Shown here: positions 1 through 8,888 of the stretch, piece after piece | Layout: each line of letters begins with the position of its first letter | Position numbering within the stretch: position 1 is the first letter of the stretch | Origin: Azospirillum agricola | Lineage (GTDB): Bacteria; Pseudomonadota; Alphaproteobacteria; Azospirillales; Azospirillaceae | Direction: 5' to 3' | DNA length: 64,000 bases | NCBI RefSeq assembly: GCF_017876095.1 | Contig: NZ_JAGINM010000021.1 | Location: 62,001-126,000 of the forward strand | Made by a program: the position numbers and the translations under genes | Notes under the pieces: generated by a model | What the model was told of the DNA's origin: nothing | What the model saw: only the letters and a program-made list of their open reading frames with translations | Database searches by the model: none

Positions 1-392
1 GAGACCGCCTGCACCGGCGGATAGACGTAGGCGCGGAAGGTGGGGAACAGCCCGGCGGCGGCGCCGAGGAGCAACCCGAACCCCGCGCCCCCGGCGAACC
101 CGACCGCCACGCGCCACAGGCTGACCCCCACATGCTCGGCGAGTTGGCCGCTGGCCCAGAGCTCCGCGAGGCTGCTCCAGACCAGCGGCGGGGCGGGCAG
201 TATCTGCGGCGGCAGCCAGCCCTGGTCGGCCGACACCCACCACAGCGCCAACAGGACGGCCGGAAAGGACAGGCCGAGAAGAAATCCGGGAAGCCGGACC
301 CGGAGGCCGGCCAGCCCGGCCGACAGGCGCCGTCCGAGGGGCGCGCCGTCACCGGCGGCCGGGGTTTCGATCGTTGTCTGGGAAAGGCTCAT
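1..392 (-). CDS. ABC transporter permease, SsuC-type (3' part beyond window)
   Basis: Only the first 130 codons lie in the window; the gene runs off the left edge. The ATG is at 392. The protein has a cytoplasmic N-terminus of about 35 residues, a first membrane segment (LLGLSFPAVLLALWWVS), then the LPAPPLVWSSLAELWASGQL stretch and a second hydrophobic segment. This order is typical of the BPD_transp_1 permeases of sulfonate, taurine and nitrate importers. It follows the binding-protein gene at 430-1506 by 37 bases on the same strand, so the two form one operon. The ATPase is presumably beyond the edge. The substrate cannot be read from the sequence; an organosulfur compound is inferred from the neighbourhood. 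Confidence 0.85.
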   Translation of the reverse strand, partial: MSLSQTTIETPAAGDGAPLGRRLSAGLAGLRVRLPGFLLGLSFPAVLLALWWVSADQGWLPPQILPAPPLVWSSLAELWASGQLAEHVGVSLWRVAVGFAGGAGFGLLLGAAAGLFPTFRAYVYPPVQAV

Positions 393-429
393 GGCGCGTC
401 CTTCGGGGATAGCGTCGCGTCGCGTTCCG

Positions 430-1506
430 TCACTTCGTGTCGAGCGCCCCGGCCTGGACGATCCGGCCCTCGGCGTCATGGGAGGACCAGAAAGTCTCCA
501 GCTTCAGCTCGGCCAGCGCGCGGTCGAGATACTGGCGGTCGAACCAGCTCTCGATCCGGGGATCGCCGCGCAGCAGGCCGTATTCCTTCGCCGCCCGCGC
601 CTGCTCCTGGTAGCGCGCCACGACGTAGCCGTCGATCAGCGGGCTGAGGACGTCCGACAGGCGCACGCCCTCGAAATTCGCCTCGAAGGTCTCCTTGGGG
701 AAGCCCGAGAGCGTCCAGGCGTCGAAGGCCTCCGCCCGGTTCTTCTCCTGTGAAATGAAGTGGGCGGCCTTGACGATCGTGTTGACCACGCGCTGGGTCA
801 GGTCGGGGTGGGCCTGGGCGAAGACGTCGGTCACCAGGAAGGAGGTGTTGCGCCCGAGCGTCGGGTTGTCGCCCTTGGTGGTGTAGGGAATCGCCACCAC
901 GCCCCGCTGGGCGAGGGACAGATACTCCTGCCCGCCGAAAACCGCGTCCACGTTGCCCGACGTCAGCGCGGCCACCGCCGCGCCCGCGTCGAGGTTGACG
1001 AAGCGCACGTCCTTTTCGGTCAGGCCGTGCAGCGCGAGGATGCGGTCAGTGGCGTTCTGAAGGTTCGTGCCCTTGAACAGGGCGACCTTGCGCCCGCGCA
1101 CGTCCTCCACCCGCTTGATGGGGCTGTCGGGCTGCACGGCCAGATAGATCGGATCGTTGCGGCCGGTGGCGAGGATGAACTTGTGCTTCAGGCCGTTCGC
1201 GCGGCCGACGATCGCCGGCAGGTCGCCGAGCAGGAAGAAGTCGAGCTGGCCGGCCGCCACCGCCTCGTTCAACGCCGGGCCGGCGCCGCGGTAGAAGGTC
1301 CAGGTCACCTTGACGCCGGGGTCGTTCGCGAACTCCTTCTCGATCAGTTCGCGCGCCCGGACATAGGGAACCGCGGTGCTGTGGGAATACGGCTTGTTGT
1401 CAGCTCCCACCCCGGGGAAACCGAAGCGGATTTCGGTTTCCGCCGCCGCCGGTCCCGCGAGCGAGAGGGCGACGGCCAGAGTGGCGAGGATGTGCGTCAG
1501 CTTCAT
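430..1506 (-). CDS. ABC transporter substrate-binding protein, SsuA/NMT1-type
   Basis: A 358-residue periplasmic binding protein. The start at 1506 is chosen because it opens a clean signal peptide (MKLTHILATLAVALSLAGPAAA) and has CAGGAG eight bases upstream; the open frame continues upstream without support. The mature part begins ETEIRFGFPGVGADNKPYS and contains the SsuA-like run of residues GPALNEAVAAGQLDFFLLGD and a VEDVRGRKVALFKGTN lobe motif. It heads a leftward operon with the permease at 1-392. The family binds sulfonates, taurine, nitrate or thiamine precursors; which one is not visible here. It is diverged from the rightward SsuA-type gene at 2101, and the two share a 594-base gap. 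Confidence 0.85.
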   Translation of the reverse strand: MKLTHILATLAVALSLAGPAAAETEIRFGFPGVGADNKPYSHSTAVPYVRARELIEKEFANDPGVKVTWTFYRGAGPALNEAVAAGQLDFFLLGDLPAIVGRANGLKHKFILATGRNDPIYLAVQPDSPIKRVEDVRGRKVALFKGTNLQNATDRILALHGLTEKDVRFVNLDAGAAVAALTSGNVDAVFGGQEYLSLAQRGVVAIPYTTKGDNPTLGRNTSFLVTDVFAQAHPDLTQRVVNTIVKAAHFISQEKNRAEAFDAWTLSGFPKETFEANFEGVRLSDVLSPLIDGYVVARYQEQARAAKEYGLLRGDPRIESWFDRQYLDRALAELKLETFWSSHDAEGRIVQAGALDTK

Positions 1507-2100
1507 CGAGCGGCTCCTGTTCACGCAGGGTCGAAGCGGCCGTGGCGGCAGAGATGCGAGCGTGCCCGCCCGCTTCCAGTTTGCACGGATCGATCCGGAC
1601 GGCGGGGACGATTCATACATCGTTGTCTGGTTGTTAATTTTTATATATCATATTTTCCTGTTGTTTCATGCGAAATCTGAATAGTTCTTGGCGTAAAATT
1701 TCTTTCAGGATAAGAAAGAAAACATGTCTTTACTGTTGTTTTCCGTGATGCTGGTGGCCCTTTCCAGCACCGCCGGCTCCCAATCCCCATTCATCGCAGC
1801 CAGAGCGCGGCGGCCCGCTTCTTCCGAAAACAGGGACGCTTCCAAGGAGCCACCCCCGAGGCCTGGGTTCCATCCCGGCGAGGTGGAGCAATCGATGGGG
1901 ATACGTCCCGGTTGCGTGCCGCCCTCCGGCCCGACGCCATTGCGAAGATGGCTTGACAGAGGCGCGCGTACAATGGAATACAAATCACTACTATGTTTGT
2001 GGGGATAAGCCTTGGCCTCGCTGTGGGTCCGGCTCCGCCCCCGAACGCCGGCCCCCGTTCAGCGGCCCGCGTGGCCCGACAACAAGAGAGATTCCAAACC
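1507..2100. other. Divergent intergenic region between two binding-protein genes
   Basis: No convincing gene is seen in these 594 bases. An AT-rich patch at 1625-1745 probably holds the leftward promoter. An 8-base inverted repeat, TTTCTTTC and GAAAGAAA, lies at 1699-1706 and 1714-1721 with a 7-base spacer and could be an operator. For the rightward operon there is a perfect TTGACA at 1953-1958 followed 17 bases later by a weak GAATAC. Short open frames in the region have no recognisable protein and no good ribosome binding site. Confidence 0.45.
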
Positions 2101-3072
2101 ATGGCCGCTTCCAGGATTGTCGCCTTGGCCGTCGCGGCCGCCATCGGTCTCGGGTTGACCGGCACGGCCGCCGCCGCAGACGCCCTGCGCATCGCCACGC
2201 AGCCCTTTCCCCTCTATGCGCCGCTGTTCGTCGCCAAGCAGAAGAAGTGGCTGGACGAGGAGCTGGCCAAGGCGGCGCCGAACACCGCCGTCCAATGGTC
2301 GTCCTTCCCCGCCGGCCCGCCGATCAACGAGTCCCTCGCCGCCGGCCAGCAGGACGTGGGCTTCCTCGGCGACACGCCGGCGCTGGTCGGCAAGGCGGCC
2401 GGCCTGGACACCAGCGTCGTCGCCCTGAGCTCGGACGGTCCGAAGAGCCTGGCGGTGATCGTCGGCGGCGGCTCCCCGATCGCCTCGCCCAAGGAGCTGA
2501 AGGGCAAGAAGGTGGCCGTGACCAAGGGGTCCTACGCCCACCATCTGCTGGCGCTGGTCCTCGATCAGGGCGGCCTGACCTTCAACGACGTCGAGCTGGT
2601 CAACCTGCCGGTCGCGGAAATCCCGCCGGCCATCGTCGCCGGCACCATCGACGCCGGCGCGGTGTGGGAGCCGATCCTGACCCGCTACGAATCACAGAAG
2701 GCGGTTCGCGTGCTGGCCGACGGCACCGGCATCAAGAAGGGCCTGCTGCTCATCGTCGCCGACAACGGCTTCCTCAAGAACCGGCCCGAACAGGCGAAGG
2801 CGCTGCTGAAGGCGTACAAGCGCGCGTCGGACTTCATCACCGCCAATCCCAAGGAAGCGGCCGAACTGATCAGCGGCGACGTGAACCTGCCGCCCGACCT
2901 GCTGACCCAGGTTCTCCAGCGCATGCATTACGACCCGGTCATCCACGACGACGACGTGGCCGAGGTCAGGAAGACCGAACAGTTCATGCGGGCCTACGGC
3001 CTGATCAAGACCGCCGTCGATGTGGACGCCTTCTTCAACCGCAAGCCGGCGGTCGAGGCGGGACTGCAATGA
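2101..3072 (+). CDS. ABC transporter substrate-binding protein, SsuA-type
   Basis: A 323-residue periplasmic binding protein. The ATG at 2101 gives a signal peptide (MAASRIVALAVAAAIGLG... ending TAAAADA), and an AAGAGAG ribosome site lies upstream. The mature protein has the family pattern: FPLYAPLFVAKQKKWLDEEL, then SFPAGPPINESLAAGQQDVG, then PKELKGKKVAVTKGSYAHHL and a GTIDAGAVWEPIL motif matching the VDAWAIWDP region of SsuA. Its stop overlaps the permease start (ATGA), so uptake and transport genes are translationally coupled. The last gene of the operon is a TauD-like dioxygenase, which argues for a sulfonate or sulfate ester as substrate. That substrate is inferred, not seen. Confidence 0.88.
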   Translation: MAASRIVALAVAAAIGLGLTGTAAAADALRIATQPFPLYAPLFVAKQKKWLDEELAKAAPNTAVQWSSFPAGPPINESLAAGQQDVGFLGDTPALVGKAAGLDTSVVALSSDGPKSLAVIVGGGSPIASPKELKGKKVAVTKGSYAHHLLALVLDQGGLTFNDVELVNLPVAEIPPAIVAGTIDAGAVWEPILTRYESQKAVRVLADGTGIKKGLLLIVADNGFLKNRPEQAKALLKAYKRASDFITANPKEAAELISGDVNLPPDLLTQVLQRMHYDPVIHDDDVAEVRKTEQFMRAYGLIKTAVDVDAFFNRKPAVEAGLQ

Positions 3073-3929
3073 CCGGCGGGCTGGCCGCCGAGGCGCCGTC
3101 GGCGCGACGGGCCGGGCAACAAACCGGATCCGGGGCCGCGGTGGCGGCCTTGCGCTCCCCTCTGGCCGGGCTGGGGCGGCTGGCGCTGTATCTGGCGCTG
3201 CCGGCGGCTCTGGTGGCGGCGTGGCAGACCGCGTACGAACTGGGCTACATCCGCCCCATCCTGCTCCCGCCGCCCACCAAGGTGGCCGGGGCGTTCGTGG
3301 AGCTTGCGGTCAGCGGCGACCTGTTCCGCCACCTGGGCGTCAGCCTGCTGCGCGTGCTGGAAGGCTTCGCCATCGCCGTCCTGATCGGCCTGCCGCTGGG
3401 GATCGGCATCGGTCTGTCGCGGCTGCTGGACCGGCTGACCGACCTGATCATCCAACTGACCAAGCCCATTCCGCCCATCGCCTGGATTCCCCTGGCGATC
3501 CTGTGGTTTGGCATCGGCGAGGCCGGAAAGGTGTACATCATCTTCCTCGGCGCCATCTTCCCCATCCTCGTCAACACCATCGACGGCATCCGCCAGACCG
3601 ACCACCGCCATGTGGAGCTGGCGCGCGTGCTGGAGGTGACGCGCGGGCGCTTCATCCGTCAGGTCGTGCTGCCGGGAGCGCTGCCCAACATCATGACCGG
3701 CCTGCGCGTCGGCCTGATGGTGGCCTGGATCTGCGTCGTCGCCGCCGAGCTGATCGCCGCCTCCTCGGGGCTGGGCTATCTGATCACGGACGCCCGCCAG
3801 ATGAGCCAGACCGACCAGGTGCTGGTGGGGATGATCACCATCGGTGCCATGGGCAAGCTGCTCGACGTGGTGCTGCGCGCCGCCGAACGCCGCTTGGTCA
3901 CCTGGAAATCCACCTTCTCGGGACGCTGA
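3069..3929 (+). CDS. ABC transporter permease, SsuC/TauC-type
   Basis: A 286-residue inner-membrane permease. The start at 3069 overlaps the preceding stop; the same frame is open far upstream but only as a shadow of the binding-protein gene. After a basic N-terminus of about 40 residues come roughly six membrane segments. The transport-coupling (EAA-type) loop is near ELARVLEVTRGRFIRQVVLPGALPNIMTGL, where it would touch the ATPase. The sequence ILLPPPTKV near the start of the core is typical of SsuC. It is the second gene of the operon, with the ATPase five bases downstream. Confidence 0.9.
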   Translation: MTGGLAAEAPSARRAGQQTGSGAAVAALRSPLAGLGRLALYLALPAALVAAWQTAYELGYIRPILLPPPTKVAGAFVELAVSGDLFRHLGVSLLRVLEGFAIAVLIGLPLGIGIGLSRLLDRLTDLIIQLTKPIPPIAWIPLAILWFGIGEAGKVYIIFLGAIFPILVNTIDGIRQTDHRHVELARVLEVTRGRFIRQVVLPGALPNIMTGLRVGLMVAWICVVAAELIAASSGLGYLITDARQMSQTDQVLVGMITIGAMGKLLDVVLRAAERRLVTWKSTFSGR

Positions 3930-3933
3930 CGCC

Positions 3934-4734
3934 ATGGCCGCCTCCGCCGCCGCCTCCGCCGCGCGGGCCGACGACCTGCTCGTCGGCCCGCTGTCCAAGA
4001 CCTTCACGCTCAAGACCGGATCGGTCCAGGCGCTCAGCGACATCCGGCTCGACGTTCCGGGCGGGCGCTTCATCAGCATCGTCGGCAGCTCGGGCTGCGG
4101 CAAGAGCACCCTGCTGCGCATCATCGCCGGGCTCGAGACCAGCGACGGCGGTGCCGTCACCCTGGGCGGACGGCCGGTCGCCGGCCCCGGCCTGGACCGC
4201 GGCGTCATCTTCCAGGAGCACCGCCTGCTGCCCTGGCTGACGGTCGAACAGAACATCGCCTTCGCTCTGAAGAACCTTCCCAAGGCCGAGATCGCCCGGC
4301 GGGTGCGGGAGCATCTGGAGCTTGTCGGGCTGGACGGCTTCGCGAACGCCCATCCGCACCAGCTGTCGGGCGGCATGGCCCAGCGCGTCGCCATCGCCCG
4401 CGCCCTGGTCAATCGGCCGCGGGTGCTGCTGCTGGACGAGCCGTTCGGCGCGCTGGACGCGCTGACCCGGATCCAGATGCAGCAGGAGATCCTGCGCATT
4501 TGGCAGGCGCAGCGAACCACCATGGTCCTGGTCACCCACGACATCGACGAGGCCATCTTCCTGGGCGACGAGGTGGTGGTGATGTCGTCGCGGCCGGGGA
4601 CCATCAAGACGGTGCTGCCGGTGCGGCTGCCCCGCCCGCGCGACCGTTCGAGCCCGGACTTCATCACGCTGCGCAAGGACATCCACCGGGAGTTCTTCAC
4701 CGCGGCGGAACTCCCGTTCGCCTACGAAATCTGA
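3934..4734 (+). CDS. ABC transporter ATP-binding protein, SsuB/TauB-type
   Basis: A 266-residue cytoplasmic ATPase that powers the permease at 3069. The ATG at 3934 follows the permease stop by four bases. It shows Walker A GSSGCGKST, the signature LSGGMAQR, Walker B VLLLDEPFGALDA and the switch histidine in VLVTHDIDEA, in the usual order and spacing. The Q-loop region VIFQEHRLLPWLTVEQN is typical of sulfonate and taurine ATPases. There is no C-terminal regulatory domain. The dioxygenase gene begins 11 bases after its stop. Confidence 0.92.
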   Translation: MAASAAASAARADDLLVGPLSKTFTLKTGSVQALSDIRLDVPGGRFISIVGSSGCGKSTLLRIIAGLETSDGGAVTLGGRPVAGPGLDRGVIFQEHRLLPWLTVEQNIAFALKNLPKAEIARRVREHLELVGLDGFANAHPHQLSGGMAQRVAIARALVNRPRVLLLDEPFGALDALTRIQMQQEILRIWQAQRTTMVLVTHDIDEAIFLGDEVVVMSSRPGTIKTVLPVRLPRPRDRSSPDFITLRKDIHREFFTAAELPFAYEI

Positions 4735-4745
4735 CAGGGGGGATC

Positions 4746-5654
4746 ATGAGCTTCTACCGCGACTTCCACGACAAACGCGCCATCGCCGACTGGAACGGCC
4801 GCGAGCGCCCCGGCTACGAGACCATCGTGGTGCGCCCGCTGTCGCCCGCCCTGGGCGCCGAGGTGTCCGGCGTGGATCTGTCGAAGCCGCTGAGCGAAGC
4901 GCAGCTGGCCGACATCCTCAAGGCCATCGGCGACAATCTGGTGCTGGTGTTCCGTGACCAGGACATCACCGCCGAGGACCACAAGCGCTTCGCCCGTCAC
5001 TTCGGCACGCTGCACCGCCATGTGCTGGGCGGCGCCCGGCAATTGTCGTCGACCGACCACGACCCCGAGATCCTGGCTTGGCGCACCGGCCCCGAGACCC
5101 GCTTTACCGCCGGCGACGCCTGGCACGCCGACGTGTCGTGCGATCCCGAACCCATCTGGGGTTCGTTCCTGCGCGTCACCCGGCAGCCCGGGATCGGCGG
5201 CGACACCGCCTTCGCCAACATGCACCTGGCCTACGAATCGCTGTCGGAGCCGCTGAAGACGCTGCTGGACGGCCTGACAGCCGTCCATGACGGGGGCAAG
5301 GCGTGGACGGCGGGCTACGGCGCCGCGCCCCAGCCCGGCCAGTCCTTCCCGGCCACCGAGCATCCGGTCGTGGCCCGCCACCATCTGACCGGGCGCAAGT
5401 ACCTGTTCGTCAACGAGGCGTTCACCAGCCACATCGTCCAGCTGACGCGCGTCGAAAGCGACGCCATCCTGAGCCTGCTGTTCCGCCACATCGAACGGAA
5501 CCCGGCGTTCCAGACCCGCATCCACTGGCAAGCCAATTCCCTGGTGTTCTGGGACAATTGGGCCACCCAGCACCACGCCATCTGGGACTACTACCCACAA
5601 GAGCGGTGGGGCGAACGCGCCTCGGCGTTCATCGGCTCGGCCCCGCGGGGCTGA
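4746..5654 (+). CDS. TauD/TfdA-family Fe(II)/2-oxoglutarate dioxygenase
   Basis: A 302-residue cytoplasmic oxygenase. This family uses Fe(II), oxygen and 2-oxoglutarate to hydroxylate the carbon next to sulfur, releasing sulfite from taurine-like sulfonates (TauD) or sulfate from alkyl sulfates (AtsK). The Fe ligands are visible as H127 and D129 in WHADVSCD and H276 in TQHHAIWDYY; R287 or R291 would hold 2-oxoglutarate. The N-terminal ETIVVRPLSPALGAEVSGVDLS block is typical. GGGGGGA precedes the ATG at 4746. It closes the importer operon 2101-4734, so it most likely acts on the imported compound. I cannot tell a taurine enzyme from a sulfate-ester enzyme from the sequence. Confidence 0.88.
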   Translation: MSFYRDFHDKRAIADWNGRERPGYETIVVRPLSPALGAEVSGVDLSKPLSEAQLADILKAIGDNLVLVFRDQDITAEDHKRFARHFGTLHRHVLGGARQLSSTDHDPEILAWRTGPETRFTAGDAWHADVSCDPEPIWGSFLRVTRQPGIGGDTAFANMHLAYESLSEPLKTLLDGLTAVHDGGKAWTAGYGAAPQPGQSFPATEHPVVARHHLTGRKYLFVNEAFTSHIVQLTRVESDAILSLLFRHIERNPAFQTRIHWQANSLVFWDNWATQHHAIWDYYPQERWGERASAFIGSAPRG

Positions 5655-5666
5655 CCAGCGGTCCCC

Positions 5667-5697
5667 ACGGTCCGCGCCGAACCCCTGCGCGGACCGT
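5667..5697. terminator. Hairpin between convergent genes
   Basis: ACGGTCCGCGC at 5667-5677 is perfectly complementary to GCGCGGACCGT at 5687-5697 with a 9-base loop. The 11-bp GC-rich stem lies 12 bases after the dioxygenase stop and before the convergent creatininase-like gene. No T-run follows on either strand, so intrinsic termination may be inefficient. Confidence 0.6.
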
Positions 5698-5766
5698 CAG
5701 CCTCTCCATCGACGCGCCTTCGGGCAGCCGTTCCAAAACACCGATGACGGATCCGGGCTGGAAAGG

Positions 5767-6594
5767 TCAGCCGACCCGCCTGGCGTAATGCAGCACGAAA
5801 CGCGCCACCCGCTCCGTCAGCGCCTCGACGAGGGCCGCGCCGGTTTCGGGCGAACTCAGGCGGGCGTCGCCGTGCAGCACGCCGTTGGGCGTGATCTCGT
5901 CGACGGCGACCGGCATGGACACCTCCGCCCCCTCGAAGGTCACCGTGCCGAACCCGGCCATCGGCAGCCCCAGCACCTCGCCCGGCGGAATCGGTTCGGG
6001 CACCAGATCCGGGCGCATCAGGCCGGGAAACAGATGGTGGTAGACGCTGGTCAACGGATCGGCGCCATGCCCGGCGCTCCGCTTGGCCCGCTCCGGCCCG
6101 AGAATCTCGGACAGCAGCCCATAGCCGATCCGCCACAGGTACAGGCTGGGGATCAGCACCCGCCTTTGCCGGTAGACGCCGCGGGTCACGTCGTTGATCG
6201 GCTCGACGTTGCCGCCATGCCCGTTCAGCACGACGAGCCGGTCGATTCCCTGGTCGACGAGGCTGGCGAAGACGTCGCCGAGCACCGCCCGCATGGTGGT
6301 CTGGGAAAAGGCGATGCCGCCGACCGTGGTGGCGAAGAAGTTGCCGCCGCCAAACGGCAGGGTCGGGGCGACATAGGTCTCGACCCCGCGCGCGTTGGCC
6401 CTGGCCGCCACGAGGTCGGCGATTCCCCCGGCGGCGAGATGATCGCCCATCGGTGCGTGCGGCCCCTGGTCCTCGTGGCTGCCCATCGGCAGCAGCACCA
6501 CGGGACGCCGGGCGAACACCTCGCGGGCTTCCTGCGCGGTCAGTTCGGCAAGCCTCGTCTTGGCCCGGCGATCGGGTGGGTGCGTGTCGGTCAT
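5767..6594 (-). CDS. Creatininase-family amidohydrolase
   Basis: A 275-residue cytoplasmic hydrolase of the creatininase (creatinine amidohydrolase) fold. The ATG at 6594 has AAGGA upstream. The family blocks are present: LLPMGSHEDQGPHAPMGDH (residues 34-52) and LNGHGGN (123-129). Compared from memory with creatininase, the first metal site differs. E41 is kept, Q43 stands where the ligand histidine is expected, and D51-H52 replaces the usual T-D pair. The C-terminal block reads GHGADPLTS instead of a HAGE-type motif. It is divergent from hyuAB across a 221-base gap that holds two copies of the ATTYGC-N3-GCRAAT palindrome, so the two are probably co-controlled. A role in cyclic-amide breakdown is inferred. 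Confidence 0.8.
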   Translation of the reverse strand: MTDTHPPDRRAKTRLAELTAQEAREVFARRPVVLLPMGSHEDQGPHAPMGDHLAAGGIADLVAARANARGVETYVAPTLPFGGGNFFATTVGGIAFSQTTMRAVLGDVFASLVDQGIDRLVVLNGHGGNVEPINDVTRGVYRQRRVLIPSLYLWRIGYGLLSEILGPERAKRSAGHGADPLTSVYHHLFPGLMRPDLVPEPIPPGEVLGLPMAGFGTVTFEGAEVSMPVAVDEITPNGVLHGDARLSSPETGAALVEALTERVARFVLHYARRVG

Positions 6595-6634
6595 CGGAAG
6601 TCCTTCGCGGCTCGTGTCATAAAATGATTATCAT

Positions 6635-6649
6635 ATTTGCATAGCGAAT
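6635..6649. promoter_or_regulatory. Candidate IclR operator, site 1
   Basis: ATTTGC-ATA-GCGAAT, a near-perfect 15-base dyad. It lies 41 bases upstream of the creatininase-like start, in an AT-rich stretch. The same dyad recurs at 6763 and 15402. Confidence 0.6.
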
Positions 6650-6762
6650 TTATGCCGAATGATCCAAGCATCGTCCCGGCCTGTCAACATTTTTTATGCA
6701 GCCGCAATGCTTGGCGCTTGACAGCGGACAAACGGCCCGTCAGGCTAATTTGCAGATATAAA

Positions 6763-6777
6763 ATTCGCATAGCGAAT
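6763..6777. promoter_or_regulatory. Candidate IclR operator, site 2
   Basis: ATTCGC-ATA-GCGAAT, a perfect 6+3+6 dyad, 39 bases upstream of the hyuA start. The distance suits an operator that overlaps or follows the promoter. It matches site 1 in spacing and, apart from one base, in both arms. Confidence 0.65.
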
Positions 6778-6815
6778 ATACAGACCCATACCAACCCGTG
6801 GAGACAGCCTTCGCC

Positions 6816-8876
6816 ATGCACAGCCGCATTGGGTTCGACGTCGGCGGCACCTTCACCGATTTCGTGCTGCACGACGCCGCGACGCGGGAGATCCGCTGCT
6901 TCAAGCTGCCCTCGACGCCGCACGACCCGTCCGAGGCGATCGGCGCCGGCCTGTCCCAGATCCTCGCCCCGGCCGAGATCGGGGCGGGCGGGATCGAGCC
7001 ATCCCGCATCGGCCGGATCGGCCACGGCACGACCGTCGCCACCAACCTCGTCATCGAGCGCAAGGGCGCCCGCACCGGGCTGCTGACGACCAGGGGGTTC
7101 CGCGACGTGCTGGAGATCGGCCGGCAGACCCGCCCGCATCTCTACGACGCCACGGTGCGGCGCCCGCCGCCCCTGGTGTCCAGGGCCAACCGCATCGAGA
7201 TCGACGAGCGCGTGCTGGCCGACGGCACCGTGCTCATCCCGCTCGACCGGGCCGGGGTGGAACGCGCCGCCCGCCGGCTGGCGGCGGCGGGGGTCGAGGC
7301 GGTCGCCGTCTGCTTCCTGCACAGCTACCGCTTCCCCGGCCATGAGCGCGAGGCCCGCGACATCCTGCGGACGATCCTGCCCGACGCCTATGTCAGCCTG
7401 TCGTCGGACGTCCTGCCGGAGTTCCGCGAGTTCGAGCGCCTGTCCACGACCGTGCTCAACGCGGCGGTGGGGCCGCGCATGGGCGGCTATCTCGACCGTT
7501 TCCTGGCGGCTGTGCGCCGGCTGGGAATCGCCGCCGAACCGCACACCGTCCATTCCAACGGCGGGCTGATGTCGGCGGCGGCGGTGCGCGAGTTGCCGGT
7601 GCGCACCTGCCTGTCCGGGCCGGCGGCGGGAGTCGTCGGCAGCGCCGAGATCGGCCGGGCGGCCGGCTTCCCCGACCTGATCACCTTCGACGTCGGCGGC
7701 ACCTCGACCGACGTGTCGCTGGTGGCGGACGGGCGGCCACTGTTCACCTCGGAACGGCTGATCGCCGGCTATCCCGTCAAGACGCCGATGGTGGACATCC
7801 ACGTCATCGGCGCCGGCGGCGGCAGCATCGCCGCGCTCGACGAGGGCGGAGCCCTGAAGGTCGGGCCGCGCAGCGCCGGGGCCGTGCCCGGCCCGGCGGC
7901 CTACGGCAGGGGCGGCAGCGAGCCGACCATCACCGACGCCAACATCGCGCTCGGCCGTCTCGATCCCGCCGCGCTGCTGGGCGGCCAGCTCGCGGTGGAC
8001 GCCGACGCCGCGCGCGACGCGCTGCGCCGCCGCGTCGCCGTCCCGCTCGGCCTGCCGCTCGAAGAGGCGGCGCACGGCATCATCCGCATCGCCAACGCCA
8101 CGATGAGCCGGGCGATCCGCTCCATCTCCACCGAACGCGGTCACGACGCCCGTCGCTTCGCCCTGTTCGCCTATGGCGGCGCCGGACCGCTGCACGCGGG
8201 CGAGTTGGCGCAGGATTGCGGCATCCGCACCGTTCTCGTCCCTCAGGAGCCCGGTACCTTGTGCGCGCGCGGCATCCTGCTGTCGGACGTCAGCATGGAT
8301 TTCGTCCGCAGCGTCATGGAGCTGACCGATCCGGCGGGCTGGCCGGGGATCGCGGCGGGCTTCGCGGCGCTTCGCCGCGACGCCGCCCTCTGGCTCGGCC
8401 GCGAAGGCATCGCGCCGGCCGAGCGGCGCTACCGGCACACCATCGACGCCCGCTTCCAGGGCCAGAACTTCGAAATCCCGGTGCCCATCGACGATCCTGA
8501 GGCAACCGGCCCCGACCCCTTCCTCGCGCGGTTCCGGACCATCCACCGTCAGACCCACGGCTACGACATCGCCGGCCGCGCGGTCGAGATCGTCAACCTG
8601 CGCGTCCAGGCCATCGGCCCGGTGGAGCGGATCGCCTGGACGCCGCCGCCGGCGGCGGGGAGCCCGGGCGACGCCCTCAAGGCGCATCGGCGGGTCTATT
8701 TCGGGGGCGGCGACGGCTGGCTCGACGTGCCGGTCTTCGACCGCGCGGGGCTGCCGGCAGGGACACGGATCGACGAGCCCTGCGTCGTCGAGGAGATGAG
8801 TTCGACCACCCTCGTGCTGCCGCGCCAAAGCCTGGGGATCGATCCCGCGGGCAACCTCGTCATCACCCTCGCCTGA
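6816..8876 (+). CDS. hyuA: Hydantoinase/5-oxoprolinase family, subunit A
   Basis: A 686-residue ATP-dependent subunit of the HyuA family, which with HyuB opens cyclic amides such as N-methylhydantoin or 5-oxoproline at the cost of ATP. The ATP-binding signature FDVGGTFTDFV is at residues 5-15 and a second DVGGTSTDVSLV motif follows mid-protein, as in actin-like ATPases. I prefer ATG 6816, with GGAGA 11 bases upstream, over GTG 6798. hyuB starts 12 bases after the stop. The operon continues into its own importer. The substrate is unknown; the creatininase-like neighbour hints at a creatinine or hydantoin derivative. Confidence 0.88.
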   Translation: MHSRIGFDVGGTFTDFVLHDAATREIRCFKLPSTPHDPSEAIGAGLSQILAPAEIGAGGIEPSRIGRIGHGTTVATNLVIERKGARTGLLTTRGFRDVLEIGRQTRPHLYDATVRRPPPLVSRANRIEIDERVLADGTVLIPLDRAGVERAARRLAAAGVEAVAVCFLHSYRFPGHEREARDILRTILPDAYVSLSSDVLPEFREFERLSTTVLNAAVGPRMGGYLDRFLAAVRRLGIAAEPHTVHSNGGLMSAAAVRELPVRTCLSGPAAGVVGSAEIGRAAGFPDLITFDVGGTSTDVSLVADGRPLFTSERLIAGYPVKTPMVDIHVIGAGGGSIAALDEGGALKVGPRSAGAVPGPAAYGRGGSEPTITDANIALGRLDPAALLGGQLAVDADAARDALRRRVAVPLGLPLEEAAHGIIRIANATMSRAIRSISTERGHDARRFALFAYGGAGPLHAGELAQDCGIRTVLVPQEPGTLCARGILLSDVSMDFVRSVMELTDPAGWPGIAAGFAALRRDAALWLGREGIAPAERRYRHTIDARFQGQNFEIPVPIDDPEATGPDPFLARFRTIHRQTHGYDIAGRAVEIVNLRVQAIGPVERIAWTPPPAAGSPGDALKAHRRVYFGGGDGWLDVPVFDRAGLPAGTRIDEPCVVEEMSSTTLVLPRQSLGIDPAGNLVITLA

Positions 8877-8888
8877 GGCCCCGCGACC

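Noticed and set aside
1724..2198. Short open frames on both strands in the 1507-2100 gap
   Set aside because: No ribosome sites, no recognisable protein and no codon-usage signal distinct from chance in GC-rich DNA.
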